Assembly (NCBI RefSeq): GCF_900162615.1
Contig: NZ_FUFN01000010.1
Span: 2,324,519-2,388,518, forward strand
Source: Virgibacillus proomii
GTDB lineage: Bacteria; Bacillota; Bacilli; Bacillales; Amphibacillaceae
Direction: 5' to 3'
Length of the DNA: 64,000 nucleotides
How positions within the stretch are numbered: the first letter of the stretch is position 1; every line of letters begins with the position of its first letter. The translations under genes and the position numbers were made by a program. The notes beneath the pieces were generated by a model. It ran no database searches. It had not been told where the DNA came from and saw nothing but the letters and a program-made list of their open reading frames with translations. Positions 45,406 through 54,091 of this stretch are shown here, one piece after another.

Positions 45406-46176
45406 TTATCTTCCTTTCTGCTTAAGATCTTTCAGCATGCAATGAATCATGCCATCAATCGTAAATTCGCTTGATGTGAGCACGGGCCAAAAGCCAAGCT
45501 CCCTTGCCCGTTGTTCCGTTGTCGTACCGATGCAAACGCATGGTGCTTTGTTTCGAATTGGCGTCATCTCTGCAAAGGCTTCTACAGTAGATGGACTGGT
45601 AAACGTAATATAATCAATTATTGAATTTCCGATAGCAGTCTTTAATAAAGGTTCCATGTGCCTATTTATATGTGTCTCATACACTTCAAGCGAAGCAAAT
45701 GTTTTGTTAGCTTTTGTAAAGCATTTCGGTAATACATCTCGTGAGCGATTTCCTCGAATAAGCAATAGATTATCAGCTAATGGATATTCTTGTAAAAATT
45801 CAGCTGCCATCGTATCAGCATTAAAACAGGTTGGAATAAAATCAACCTCATCATTGATCCATTTTGCTAGAGCATTGGCAGTTTTTTTACCAACGACAGC
45901 TATCTTAACATTTCTAATCCAGTTTAAACTAATATGATAATGCTCAGCAAGCCGAAAAAAACAATCGACCCCATTAGCACTGGTAAAAAAAATCCAGCTG
46001 TAATCCTTTACTCCTTTAAGATAATAAAAAGTGTCCTTTGTATCTTTACATGCAATCGTTAAGAGGGGGATTTGTATTGGTTCCCCTCCTAAACTGCGAA
46101 TTTTTTCTGCAAACACAGCAGCTTTATTTTTTTCCCGGGTTATCAGAATCCGCTGTCCTTTAAAAGGCAATTCCAT
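45406..46176 (-). CDS. hemD: Uroporphyrinogen-III synthase
   Basis: Closes the hydroxymethylbilane ring with inversion of ring D. 256 residues. Two-lobed fold with ILITREKNKAAVFAEKI at the start, WIFFTSANGVDCFF near residue 80 and DYITFTSPSTVEAF near residue 190. Poorly conserved family, so identification also leans on position; it overlaps hemC by one base. Confidence 0.93.
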   Translation of the reverse strand: MELPFKGQRILITREKNKAAVFAEKIRSLGGEPIQIPLLTIACKDTKDTFYYLKGVKDYSWIFFTSANGVDCFFRLAEHYHISLNWIRNVKIAVVGKKTANALAKWINDEVDFIPTCFNADTMAAEFLQEYPLADNLLLIRGNRSRDVLPKCFTKANKTFASLEVYETHINRHMEPLLKTAIGNSIIDYITFTSPSTVEAFAEMTPIRNKAPCVCIGTTTEQRARELGFWPVLTSSEFTIDGMIHCMLKDLKQKGR

Positions 46177-47105
46177 TACTGGTCAAGCTCCTCTTTTACC
46201 TGTTTAATTATTTGATCAGCACCTCGTTGTTTTAATAAATCAGCAGCTTCTTTTCCGACAGTCTCTGGGTCCTTTCCTCGTACCACTTCTTTTAAAATCG
46301 TCTTACCATCTGGAGTCCCCACTAATGCCGTAAGAATGATCGTATCTTCTTCTAAGTAAGCATAGCCACCAATTGGAACTTGGCACCCTCCTTCAAGTAA
46401 ATGAAGAAAAGTCCGCTCGGCTTGGACAGTACGAGCAGTCGGTTCATCATTTATTTTTGCCAAGATCTCTCGTAATTCCTGATCGTCCTCCCGACATTCA
46501 ATTGCAAGCGCACCTTGACCCACTGCTGGCACACAGATGTCCGGAGCCAAATATTCTGTTATCAAGGATTCGCTTAATCCAACTCGCTTTAAACCCGATA
46601 CTGCTAAAATAATTGCGTCATAATCTTCTTCTTTTAGCTTCCGGATTCGTGTTTCGATATTTCCGCGTATCCATTTTATCTTGATATCAGGTCGAGCAGC
46701 TAACAATTGAGCTGCTCGGCGCAAACTGCTTGTGCCGATAATTGCCCCCTTTGGCAAATCTTCAAATCGAATATTTTGTTTAGAAATAAGTGCGTCACGA
46801 TGATCTTCTCGGACAGGAATAGAAGTAATAATAAGACCCTCTGGCATCGCAGCCGGCATATCTTTCATGCTATGTACTGCTAGATCAATTTGTTTATCGT
46901 ACATTGCTTGTTCAATTTCTTTGACGAATAGTCCCTTACCACCTACTTTAGATAACGTAACATCAAGTATTTGATCCCCTTTTGTAACAATTTTTTTAAC
47001 TTCAAAGTCGTTTGATATCCCCGCTTGCTTTAATTGGTCTATTACCCAATTTGTTTGTGTTACCGCCAGATTACTTTTTCGTGAACCAACAACAATTTTT
47101 CGCAA
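46176..47105 (-). CDS. hemC: Hydroxymethylbilane synthase (porphobilinogen deaminase)
   Basis: Links four porphobilinogens. 309 residues. The dipyrromethane cofactor cysteine is C241 in LLEGGCQVPIG; catalytic Asp82 lies in SMKDMP; arginine-rich GTSSLRRAAQLL is at 124-135. Confidence 0.97.
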   Translation of the reverse strand: MRKIVVGSRKSNLAVTQTNWVIDQLKQAGISNDFEVKKIVTKGDQILDVTLSKVGGKGLFVKEIEQAMYDKQIDLAVHSMKDMPAAMPEGLIITSIPVREDHRDALISKQNIRFEDLPKGAIIGTSSLRRAAQLLAARPDIKIKWIRGNIETRIRKLKEEDYDAIILAVSGLKRVGLSESLITEYLAPDICVPAVGQGALAIECREDDQELREILAKINDEPTARTVQAERTFLHLLEGGCQVPIGGYAYLEEDTIILTALVGTPDGKTILKEVVRGKDPETVGKEAADLLKQRGADQIIKQVKEELDQ

Positions 47106-47124
47106 ATGAATCCTCCTCTATAAT

Positions 47125-47943
47125 CTAAAAATGAAAATTTGATAATGTACTAAACAAAAAGAAATTAATTATTAATAGAAGAAAGGCTGCTGTGTTATAT
47201 ATTGCAATAGACCTCCCTTTATACTTTTTAATGATCCGTATGGCCAAATATACAATATAAACAGCTAGTACAACGAACGAACCAATTGTTTTTAAGTCAA
47301 CCCAATAAAATACGGAATTGGACACATAAGCCCAAACTATCCCTAAAATGATAGCAATCAACAATAAAGGCACACCAATTGTAACGGTTTTAAAAGCATA
47401 GTCATCCAACTGCTTTAGATCACCGAAGCGCCACATCCATTTAAAACCTTGTTTCCTTTTTAACAGCCGGTATTGAATTAAATACATAAAGGAAAGTAAA
47501 AAGGACAGCGTAAAAAATCCATATGAAATAATTGCAATGATAATATGGGCCATTAGTATTTCATGAACGAGTTGCAGGCCATGTGTTTCTAAGTTTTTTT
47601 GTGCATCAGATAATAAATATAATAATAGAATAAAAAAACTGAATGTATTTGTAAAAAACACGATAAAATGTACTGGAAATAACTTGTTGGCAGCTAAAGA
47701 GATGGTTACTAATACCCAAGAATAAAAAAATAAACTATCATTTAATGTAACGATGGGAAAATTCTTTTCAAAAAACATTTCATAGAATAAAAAAATGGTT
47801 TGAATAATCCAAACCAAACCAAGCAACCAGAAGGCTGCTTGGTTTACCCTCCGGTTGTGCTGAATAAAATCAATAAAGTATCCCATCAAGCTTAACCCAT
47901 GAATAATTAATATAAATTCATAAAGCCATTTTAATTCTACCAT
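47125..47943 (-). CDS. hemX: HemX, CcsA/cytochrome-c-assembly-type membrane protein
   Basis: 272 residues, about eight membrane helices. HEILMAHIIIAIISYGFFTLSF and WAYVSNSVFYWVDLKT match the CcmC/CcsA-like pattern. In B. subtilis HemX lowers the cellular amount of HemA. It follows hemA by 16 bases. Confidence 0.92.
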   Translation of the reverse strand: MVELKWLYEFILIIHGLSLMGYFIDFIQHNRRVNQAAFWLLGLVWIIQTIFLFYEMFFEKNFPIVTLNDSLFFYSWVLVTISLAANKLFPVHFIVFFTNTFSFFILLLYLLSDAQKNLETHGLQLVHEILMAHIIIAIISYGFFTLSFLLSFMYLIQYRLLKRKQGFKWMWRFGDLKQLDDYAFKTVTIGVPLLLIAIILGIVWAYVSNSVFYWVDLKTIGSFVVLAVYIVYLAIRIIKKYKGRSIAIYNTAAFLLLIINFFLFSTLSNFHF

Positions 47944-47959
47944 ATGTGAAATCCTCTCA

Positions 47960-49330
47960 TTATATGGTTGTTATCTTATCCATTAACGGAAAGGATACTT
48001 GTTTATCATTCATTGATGTGATTATCTGATTTTTTTTTGTTTGTTTTTCCAATTCTTCCTGCACTTCTCTTTCAATGCCAAAGATATCCATAAACAGCTT
48101 TAAAGCTTCTCCTGAACGATCCTTTGCTGCCAATTCCTTTGCTTGGTTGATCGGCTCTTTAAGCAATTGATTGACAATGCTCTTCGTATGCTTATTGATC
48201 ACTTTTTTCTCACGTTCCGTTAAATCCGGCATTTTTCTGCCAATACTTTTTACCGTCTCTGCTTGAATTGATAACGCCTTTTGCCTTAATGCAGAAATAA
48301 TTGGTACTACTCCTAGCGTTTTAACCCATTCTTTAAAAGTTACAATTTCATTTTCTAGCATGAACTCTACTTGTTGTGCAGCTTTTTTTCGTGCTTCTAA
48401 ATTTTCATCTACAATATGCTGTAAATCATCGATATCATATAAGAAAACATTGTCTAATTTACTAATTGATGGATCTATATCTCTTGGAACGGCAATATCT
48501 ACAAGAAATAATGGACTTCCTTTTCGGTGTTTCTGTACCGATTCCATCATCATTTTTGTTAAGACAACGGAGGATGAGCCTGTTGAGGTAAGTAAAATAT
48601 CCACTTTCTGTAATATATTTGGTAAATTTTCAATTGGTTCTACATTAGCTGTGAATTTCATTGCTAAAGATTCTGCTCTTTCTTTCGTGCGATTCATTAC
48701 AGTAATCTGTCTTACACCTGAACCTTGAAAGTTTTTTACTGCGAGTTCACCCATTTTCCCCGCACCTAATATAGCAACTTTCTTGTCCGTTAAGTTGCCA
48801 AATATTTTTTTTGCTAATTCAACTGCAGCATAACTGACAGATACCGCATGTTCACCTATTGCCGTATCCTTCTGTACACGCTTTCCAAAAGTGATTGCTT
48901 GCTTAAATAATTCATTGAAAATCGTTCCAGTTGTTTCCGTTTTTTGAGCGGTTAAAAATGCCTGTCTAACTTGTCCTAAAATTTGTGTCTCTCCAAGTAC
49001 CATGGAGTCGAGTCCAGTAACAACACGAAATAAATGTTCTATCGCTTCATCATTTTCAGCAATCTGTAAAAAAGAGGTAAATGTAGCCATTTCTTCATGA
49101 AACCAATCAGCGAGGAATTGTTTAATATAGTAGCGCCCTGTGTGCACCTGATCAACGACTGCATAAATTTCCGTACGATTACATGTGGATACAATAACAT
49201 TTTCCAAAATGCTCTTTCTCTCTTTTAATGCTTTCATTGCTTGGTCGACATCATCTTCTGAAAATGCAAGTTTTTCCCTTATTTCAACAGGGGCTGTCTT
49301 ATAATTGAATCCAACCTTTAAAATATGCAT
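47960..49330 (-). CDS. hemA: Glutamyl-tRNA reductase
   Basis: First committed step of C5 haem synthesis: reduces Glu-tRNA to glutamate-1-semialdehyde. About 456 residues. Catalytic Cys50 in IVSTCNRTEIYAV, NADPH-binding AILGAGKMGELAVK near residue 180, and a C-terminal dimerisation helix region. The start at 49330 (MHILKVGFNY) fits the family and follows a GGGGGTAGG stretch; the frame extends five codons earlier without reason. Confidence 0.96.
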   Translation of the reverse strand: MHILKVGFNYKTAPVEIREKLAFSEDDVDQAMKALKERKSILENVIVSTCNRTEIYAVVDQVHTGRYYIKQFLADWFHEEMATFTSFLQIAENDEAIEHLFRVVTGLDSMVLGETQILGQVRQAFLTAQKTETTGTIFNELFKQAITFGKRVQKDTAIGEHAVSVSYAAVELAKKIFGNLTDKKVAILGAGKMGELAVKNFQGSGVRQITVMNRTKERAESLAMKFTANVEPIENLPNILQKVDILLTSTGSSSVVLTKMMMESVQKHRKGSPLFLVDIAVPRDIDPSISKLDNVFLYDIDDLQHIVDENLEARKKAAQQVEFMLENEIVTFKEWVKTLGVVPIISALRQKALSIQAETVKSIGRKMPDLTEREKKVINKHTKSIVNQLLKEPINQAKELAAKDRSGEALKLFMDIFGIEREVQEELEKQTKKNQIITSMNDKQVSFPLMDKITTI

Positions 49331-49368
49331 TGTACCTACCCCCAAATAATCCTGCTCTCATTCCCCTA

Positions 49369-49383
49369 TTATCTCTATTATAA
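49369..49383 (-). promoter_or_regulatory. Weak PerR-box-like sequence before hemA
   Basis: TTATAATAGAGATAA matches the PerR consensus TTATAATNATTATAA at 11 of 14 defined positions. PerR controls hemAXCDBL in B. subtilis. The region is very AT-rich, so chance similarity is quite possible. Confidence 0.25.
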
Positions 49384-49599
49384 ATATAAATTTTTACTTA
49401 ATAATAAATATAAAGTAAACCGCTTGTTATTTTCCATTATAACATGTATATTTCGTTACAAATTAATAAAATGTGAACATAATTTGAAACAATATGATAG
49501 CATTAAACGTATAAGTCGTTACCATCCAACACGACTGTACTTTAACATAATAGCAGTAAAGAAGCAAGAATTCGATTTGTAATGACATGAGGTGAAAGA

Positions 49600-50082
49600 A
49601 TGAAAAAGCAGCATACGTTGACAGCCTATTTATTAATTGGAATTGGCGTGTTTTTTTTACTTCGTCAATTAAACATTCCTATTATTAATAATTTCCATTC
49701 TTGGCAGACAATCATCATTTTAATTGGACTAGTTCTAATCGTACATAGTTATGCAACAAAAAACAATCAGAATTTATTCAGTGGTACCATTGTTTTAGGG
49801 TTAGGCATTCATTTTTATGGACTAGCATATTACTCATTTTGGATTGATCATTGGGGAATGTATCTCCTTATTGTCGGCATTGCGTTTGTAATTCGCTTTT
49901 TTCAAACGAAGAAAGGTCTCGTGCCTGGATTAATACTGGTTGCTATTGCGGTTATCATGATCTTTTCTGTAAGGCTTCCAAGCTGGTTCAATTGGATTTA
50001 TATCCTCATTGATTACATGGAAAAGTTCTGGCCGATTTTATTAATCATTGTCGGTATCTATTTATTAAAAAAACGGAAATAA
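49600..50082 (+). CDS. LiaF/LiaI-like multi-pass membrane protein
   Basis: 160 residues with about five short membrane segments separated by small loops (LLIGIGVFFLLRQLNIPIINNFHSW, IIVGIYLLKKRK at the end), the pattern of the LiaF N-terminal/DUF5668 membrane domain. There is no cytoplasmic C-terminal LiaF domain, so it is not a full LiaF. Function unknown. It is divergent from hemA and converges with engB; an AGGTG site precedes the ATG. Confidence 0.75.
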   Translation: MKKQHTLTAYLLIGIGVFFLLRQLNIPIINNFHSWQTIIILIGLVLIVHSYATKNNQNLFSGTIVLGLGIHFYGLAYYSFWIDHWGMYLLIVGIAFVIRFFQTKKGLVPGLILVAIAVIMIFSVRLPSWFNWIYILIDYMEKFWPILLIIVGIYLLKKRK

Positions 50083-50095
50083 AAAATTTATATCT

Positions 50096-50212
50096 TAGAG
50101 ACACAAAAGATAGCAGGCTTTGGTCAGCCCCTGATAAGGGAAGAAATTCAAACAAGAGACTGTTTGCAGAAAGAGTGAAGCGACACCTTGAGGAACTGGG
50201 TGTGGATAATTA
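50096..50212 (+). pseudogene. Possible C-terminal remnant of a small gene
   Basis: The frame ending TAA at 50212 reads KDSRLWSAPDKGRN followed by SNKRLFAERVKRHLEELGVDN, with natural-looking charged helices but no start codon nearby. It lies between the LiaF-like gene and a repeat. It could be the tail of a lost gene; I do not recognise the family. Confidence 0.3.
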
Positions 50213-50238
50213 ATACAAAAAATTGATAATTTCCTAGG

Positions 50239-50316
50239 TTAGAAAAACTTAGCTTGTCGCGAAAGCTGTAGTTTTTCTTATATGATAAACCTTAAAATTT
50301 TATACTTTCCTATAGT
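50239..50316 (+). repeat. Modular intergenic repeat, minimal A-C form
   Basis: TTAGAAAAACTTAGCTTG then a shortened middle, GTAGTTTTTCTTATATGATAAA, then module C CTTAAAATTTTATACTTTCCTATAGT. No B unit. Preceded by GATAATTTCCTAGG, the family-2 end. Confidence 0.75.
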
Positions 50317-50320
50317 GCAA

Positions 50321-50368
50321 TAATAAACGAGACAATCTTCTTTCGTAGGCGATTGTCTCGTTTATTAT
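50321..50368. terminator. Bidirectional terminator between the LiaF-like gene and engB
   Basis: AATAAACGAGACAATC and GATTGTCTCGTTTATT form a perfect stem with AT-rich flanks on both sides. Confidence 0.8.
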
Positions 50369-50397
50369 ACGTATATAATTTCTTAACTATCCTTTAT

Positions 50398-50985
50398 TTA
50401 GAGCTCTAAATAATGACGAATACTAGACCATGCCCCATCTTTATTCTCTCCAGTTTCAGCGGAAAATGGTATGAGCATATCTCCCGCTTCTAACTGAAAA
50501 CTGACTTCTGTTCGCTTTACATGATAAGCACGTTTATTTTTTGGTACCTTGTCTAATTTTGTACCAATGATAATTACTGGAAGCTTATAATACTTCAAAA
50601 AACCATACATTTGTAAATCATCGTCCGTTGGTTCATGACGAATATCCGTTATCAGCAAGACCGCTTTTAAAGAGGATCGTTTTGTAAAATAGTCCTCCAT
50701 CATCTTTCCCCATTTTTGCCGTTCTTTTTTAGACACCTTCGCATAACCGTAACCCGGTACATCGACAAAGTAAAACGCATCGTTAATTTTGTAAAAGTTC
50801 AATGTTTGTGTCTTTCCAGGCTTTGAGGAAGTCCTGGCTAAGTTTTTACGGTTAATTAATGTATTAATAAAAGAAGATTTGCCAACGTTCGAGCGACCAG
50901 CTAAAGCAATTTCCGGAAGCTGGTCATTTGGATATTGCTGTTGACTCACAGCACTTATAACAATTTCAGCTTTGGTTACCTTCAT
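50398..50985 (-). CDS. engB: Ribosome biogenesis GTPase EngB (YsxC)
   Basis: GTPase for late 50S assembly. 195 residues, equal to B. subtilis YsxC. G1 GRSNVGKSSF, G3 DVPGYGYAK and G4 GTKLDKV are present. The ATG at 50985 follows AGGAGG and overlaps the end of lon by 20 bases. Confidence 0.96.
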   Translation of the reverse strand: MKVTKAEIVISAVSQQQYPNDQLPEIALAGRSNVGKSSFINTLINRKNLARTSSKPGKTQTLNFYKINDAFYFVDVPGYGYAKVSKKERQKWGKMMEDYFTKRSSLKAVLLITDIRHEPTDDDLQMYGFLKYYKLPVIIIGTKLDKVPKNKRAYHVKRTEVSFQLEAGDMLIPFSAETGENKDGAWSSIRHYLEL

Positions 50986-53302
50986 TTTTACCTCCTGCCA
51001 ATGCATGTTCTAATACCTGATCCAAGTGGCGAACAGGAATAAAGGTTAAGTCCTTTCGTACACTCTCTGGGATGGATTCTATATCTTTTTCGTTTAACTC
51101 TGGAATAATGATCGTTGTAATTCCAGCTCGATGTGCACTTAACGCTTTTTCTTTTAATCCGCCTATTGGCAGAACGCGCCCTCTCAGGGTAATTTCTCCA
51201 GTCATTGCAACTTCCTTCTTAACAGCACGACCTGTTAATGAAGAAACTAATGCAGTGGCTATTGTTATTCCAGCAGAAGGACCATCTTTTGGCGTAGCAC
51301 CTTCAGGGACATGAATATGAATATCATATTTTTCATGGAATAGTGGGTCAATTTTCAAATCATCTGCACGTGAACGAATATAGCTGAATGCTGCTTGAGC
51401 AGATTCTTGCATCACATCTCCAAGCTTTCCGGTAAGGGTTAATTTTCCTTTTCCTGGATAATGAGAGGCTTCGATCGTTAATGTATCTCCACCTACAGCT
51501 GTATAGGCTAACCCAGTTGCAGCTCCAACCTGATCTTCCTGCTCCATCCGTCCATAGCGATATACTGGCTTTCCTAAAAGCTCCTCAAGGCTTTTTTCCG
51601 TAACAACTACTCGTTTTTTTGTTCCTGAAATAATTATCTTTGCTGCTTTACGACACAACGTTGCTAACTTTCTTTCTAAATTACGAACTCCAGCTTCCCG
51701 TGTATACATTCGGATCAGTTTTTTCAGTGCCTGATCGCGAATTTGCAGTTGGCCTTTACTCAAGCCATTCTCCTTTAATTGCTTTGGCAATAGATGCCGT
51801 TTACCAATGTGCAGCTTCTCCACTTCGGTATAACCAGAAATAGAAATAACTTCCATGCGATCTAGTAAAGGTTGAGGTATATTATTTATATAATTAGCAG
51901 TTGCTATAAATAACACTTTTGATAGGTCATATGTTTCTTCGATAAAATGGTCACTAAATTGATTATTTTGCTCCGGATCAAGCACTTCCAAAAGTGCAGA
52001 AGCAGGGTCTCCCCTAAAATCATGTGCCATCTTATCAATTTCATCCAATAAGAATACAGGGTTAATCGTTCTAACCTTTTTCATTCCTTGAATGATTCGT
52101 CCTGGCATCGCCCCAATGTACGTCCTCCTGTGCCCACGAATTTCCGCTTCATCTCGCACACCACCTAACGACATACGAATAAATTTTCGATTAATCGCAT
52201 TTGCAATTGATTTGGCCAACGATGTCTTCCCCACGCCTGGCGGTCCAACAAGACAAAGAATTGGTCCTTTAATCGAATTGGTTAATTTTTGGACAGCTAA
52301 ATATTCTAAAACGCGCTCTTTCACTTTATCAAGCCCGTAATGATCCTTATTTAAAATTTCCTCTGCACGTTTTATTTCAATGGTATCATTCGTCTTTTCT
52401 GTCCACGGTAATGCAAGTAACCATTCAATATAATTGCGAATAACAGAGCTTTCCGCTGAGCTTTGTGGTACTTTTTCATACCGGTCTAATTCCTTAAGCG
52501 CTACGGCTCGAATACGATCCGGCATCGTTGACTGATCGATCTTTTCCTTTAATTCGCCAACCTCTCCGGTTTTTCCGTCACTTTCTCCTAATTCCCTTTG
52601 AATTGCTTTCAACTGTTCACGTAAATAATATTCCTTTTGTGTTTTCTCCATTGACGTCTTTACACGCTGACCAATTTTCTTTTCCAAATCTAAGACTTTT
52701 TGTTCATTGGAAATATACCGAATCAACTTTTGCAGACGTTTCTTAATATTTTGTATTTCTAGTAATGTTTGCTTTTCTGTTATTTTTAATGATAAATGAG
52801 AAGTGATAATATCCGCTACTCTGCCGGGTTCGTCTATATCTGCTACCGTTTCGAAAGTCTCATTCGTAATTTTTTGTGAAACCTGGCTATAATGTTTGAA
52901 TTGATTTAATAAAGATCGCTTCAGTGCTTCTTGCTCATGATGATCTGCTTCAACATCCGGCAGTTTATCAACGTCAACGATAAATTCCTGATCCTGTTCC
53001 ACATAACGAACGATTTCTCCACGATAGATGCCCTCTACTAGTACCCTCATCGTGCCATTTGGCAGCTTGATCATTTGCTTAATCACAGATACGGTACCAA
53101 CTCGATAAATATCCTTTGGCTCCGGATCTTTCAAACGCACTTTCTTTTGTGCAGCCAAAAATATGTAATGGTCATTCATCATTGCCTTTTCTAATGCAGC
53201 AATCGATTTTTCTCGTCCTACATCAAGATGTAATACCATTGATGGAAATACGATTAATCCACGTAAAGGAAGGAGGGGAAGCTGCCTGTTATCATTTGTC
53301 AT
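50966..53302 (-). CDS. lon: ATP-dependent protease Lon (LonA)
   Basis: Cytosolic AAA+ serine protease. About 778 residues. The N-terminal substrate domain starts LPLLPLRGLIVFPSM; Walker A is GPPGVGKTSLAKSI near residue 353; Walker B is VFLLDEIDKM. The protease domain has PEGATPKDGPSAGITIA with the catalytic serine near residue 676 and a lysine about 43 residues further on. The ATG at 53302 follows GGAGG; an earlier TTG in frame is part of the ribosome site. B. subtilis has lonB between lonA and clpX, absent here. Confidence 0.97.
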   Translation of the reverse strand: MTNDNRQLPLLPLRGLIVFPSMVLHLDVGREKSIAALEKAMMNDHYIFLAAQKKVRLKDPEPKDIYRVGTVSVIKQMIKLPNGTMRVLVEGIYRGEIVRYVEQDQEFIVDVDKLPDVEADHHEQEALKRSLLNQFKHYSQVSQKITNETFETVADIDEPGRVADIITSHLSLKITEKQTLLEIQNIKKRLQKLIRYISNEQKVLDLEKKIGQRVKTSMEKTQKEYYLREQLKAIQRELGESDGKTGEVGELKEKIDQSTMPDRIRAVALKELDRYEKVPQSSAESSVIRNYIEWLLALPWTEKTNDTIEIKRAEEILNKDHYGLDKVKERVLEYLAVQKLTNSIKGPILCLVGPPGVGKTSLAKSIANAINRKFIRMSLGGVRDEAEIRGHRRTYIGAMPGRIIQGMKKVRTINPVFLLDEIDKMAHDFRGDPASALLEVLDPEQNNQFSDHFIEETYDLSKVLFIATANYINNIPQPLLDRMEVISISGYTEVEKLHIGKRHLLPKQLKENGLSKGQLQIRDQALKKLIRMYTREAGVRNLERKLATLCRKAAKIIISGTKKRVVVTEKSLEELLGKPVYRYGRMEQEDQVGAATGLAYTAVGGDTLTIEASHYPGKGKLTLTGKLGDVMQESAQAAFSYIRSRADDLKIDPLFHEKYDIHIHVPEGATPKDGPSAGITIATALVSSLTGRAVKKEVAMTGEITLRGRVLPIGGLKEKALSAHRAGITTIIIPELNEKDIESIPESVRKDLTFIPVRHLDQVLEHALAGGKNEGNQS

Positions 53303-53351
53303 GGTATGTACCTCCAAAAAATATGTAATGTGTATTATTATACGTTCTTAA

Positions 53352-53380
53352 ATTTTATATAAAAGTGCTTCATTTGTAAA
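53352..53380 (-). promoter_or_regulatory. Sigma-A promoter of lon-engB
   Basis: TTTACA at 53380-53375 and TAAAAT at 53357-53352, 17-base spacer, about 50 bases before the lon ATG. I see no CtsR or CIRCE element. Confidence 0.65.
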
Positions 53381-53495
53381 CGTAAAAATTTTTTCCTTCA
53401 ATTAAAAAGCATAATTGCGATTCTAGGAAAAATCAATGAAAACTAACTTATGTACTTATTATATCCAAAAAACAGAAGTAGCTATGCAATGAACT

Positions 53496-54015
53496 GTGAA
53501 ACTTCACTCGTAGTGCTTTTCCTTATCCCTACCGATAAGAAGTAGAATAAAGGCAATCATCTCAGGCATCCCAATATGATGGTAACCCTGCCGAAGCCTT
53601 CCTTGTCCTCGAAAAAGAAGAGCGCTTTTTCTTCGTGCGATGGATTCCTGCCGAAGTCTTTCTTATCCTCGAAAAAGAAGAGCACTTTTTCTTCGTGCGA
53701 TGGATTCCTATCGAAGTCTTTCTTATCCTCGAAAAAGAAGAGCACTTTTTCTTCGTGCGATGGATTCCTATCGAAGTCTTTCTTATCCTCGAAAGAAGAG
53801 CACTTTTTCTTCGTGCGATGGATTCCTGCCGAAGCCTTCCTTGTCCTCGAAAAAGAAGAGCGCTTTTTCTTCGTGCGATGGATACCTACCGAAGCCTTCC
53901 TTGTCCTGTCATCCGAACAAATCGGGGATTTAAGTACGGTTATCTCCCACTTAGAGTTCTTCGCGTTCTTTATAGCTCTTGAAGAGAAATCTTGCTGCAT
54001 CAGATGCTGGATAAA
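53496..54015 (+). repeat. Enlarged B-type element in the lon-clpX gap
   Basis: It starts GTGAAACTTCACTCGTAGTG like a B unit and ends AATCGGGGATTTAAGTACGG, CTCCCACTT ... CTTGAAGAG and GCTGGATAAAA, a diverged copy of the conserved B hairpin. The middle is filled by the 60-bp tandem array. Confidence 0.65.
53591..53905 (+). repeat. 60-bp direct tandem array, about 5.3 units
   Basis: Units start at 53591, 53651, 53711, 53771 and 53829, plus a partial unit at 53889. All are 60 bases except the fourth (58). Each reads (C/T)CGAAG(C/T)CTT(C/T)CTT then (G/A)TCCTCGAAAAAGAAGAGC, then TTTTTCTTCGTGCGATGGAT; each contains the short inverted repeat GAAAAAG...CTTTTTC. Units 1 and 5 share one set of variants and units 2-4 another. 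Long open frames on both strands are side effects of the repetition, not genes. Confidence 0.9.
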
Positions 54016-54058
54016 AAGAGACTGACTTGTTACAAAAGCTGTGTAATAAAGTCAGTCT
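54012..54058 (-). terminator. Terminator after clpX
   Basis: GAGACTGACTT and AAGTCAGTCTC form an 11-bp stem followed by TTTTTAT on the minus strand. Confidence 0.8.
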
Positions 54059-54091
54059 CCCATGTATCCATATTTAACTGGTGTTCAATAA

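Noticed and set aside
53591..53905. CRISPR array
   Set aside because: The units are continuous direct repeats with no unique spacers between them, and no cas genes are nearby.
53576..54025. Overlapping open frames of about 100-150 codons on both strands across the lon-clpX gap
   Set aside because: They arise because a 60-base unit (divisible by three) is repeated without stops. No ribosome sites, biased simple composition, and frames exist on both strands.
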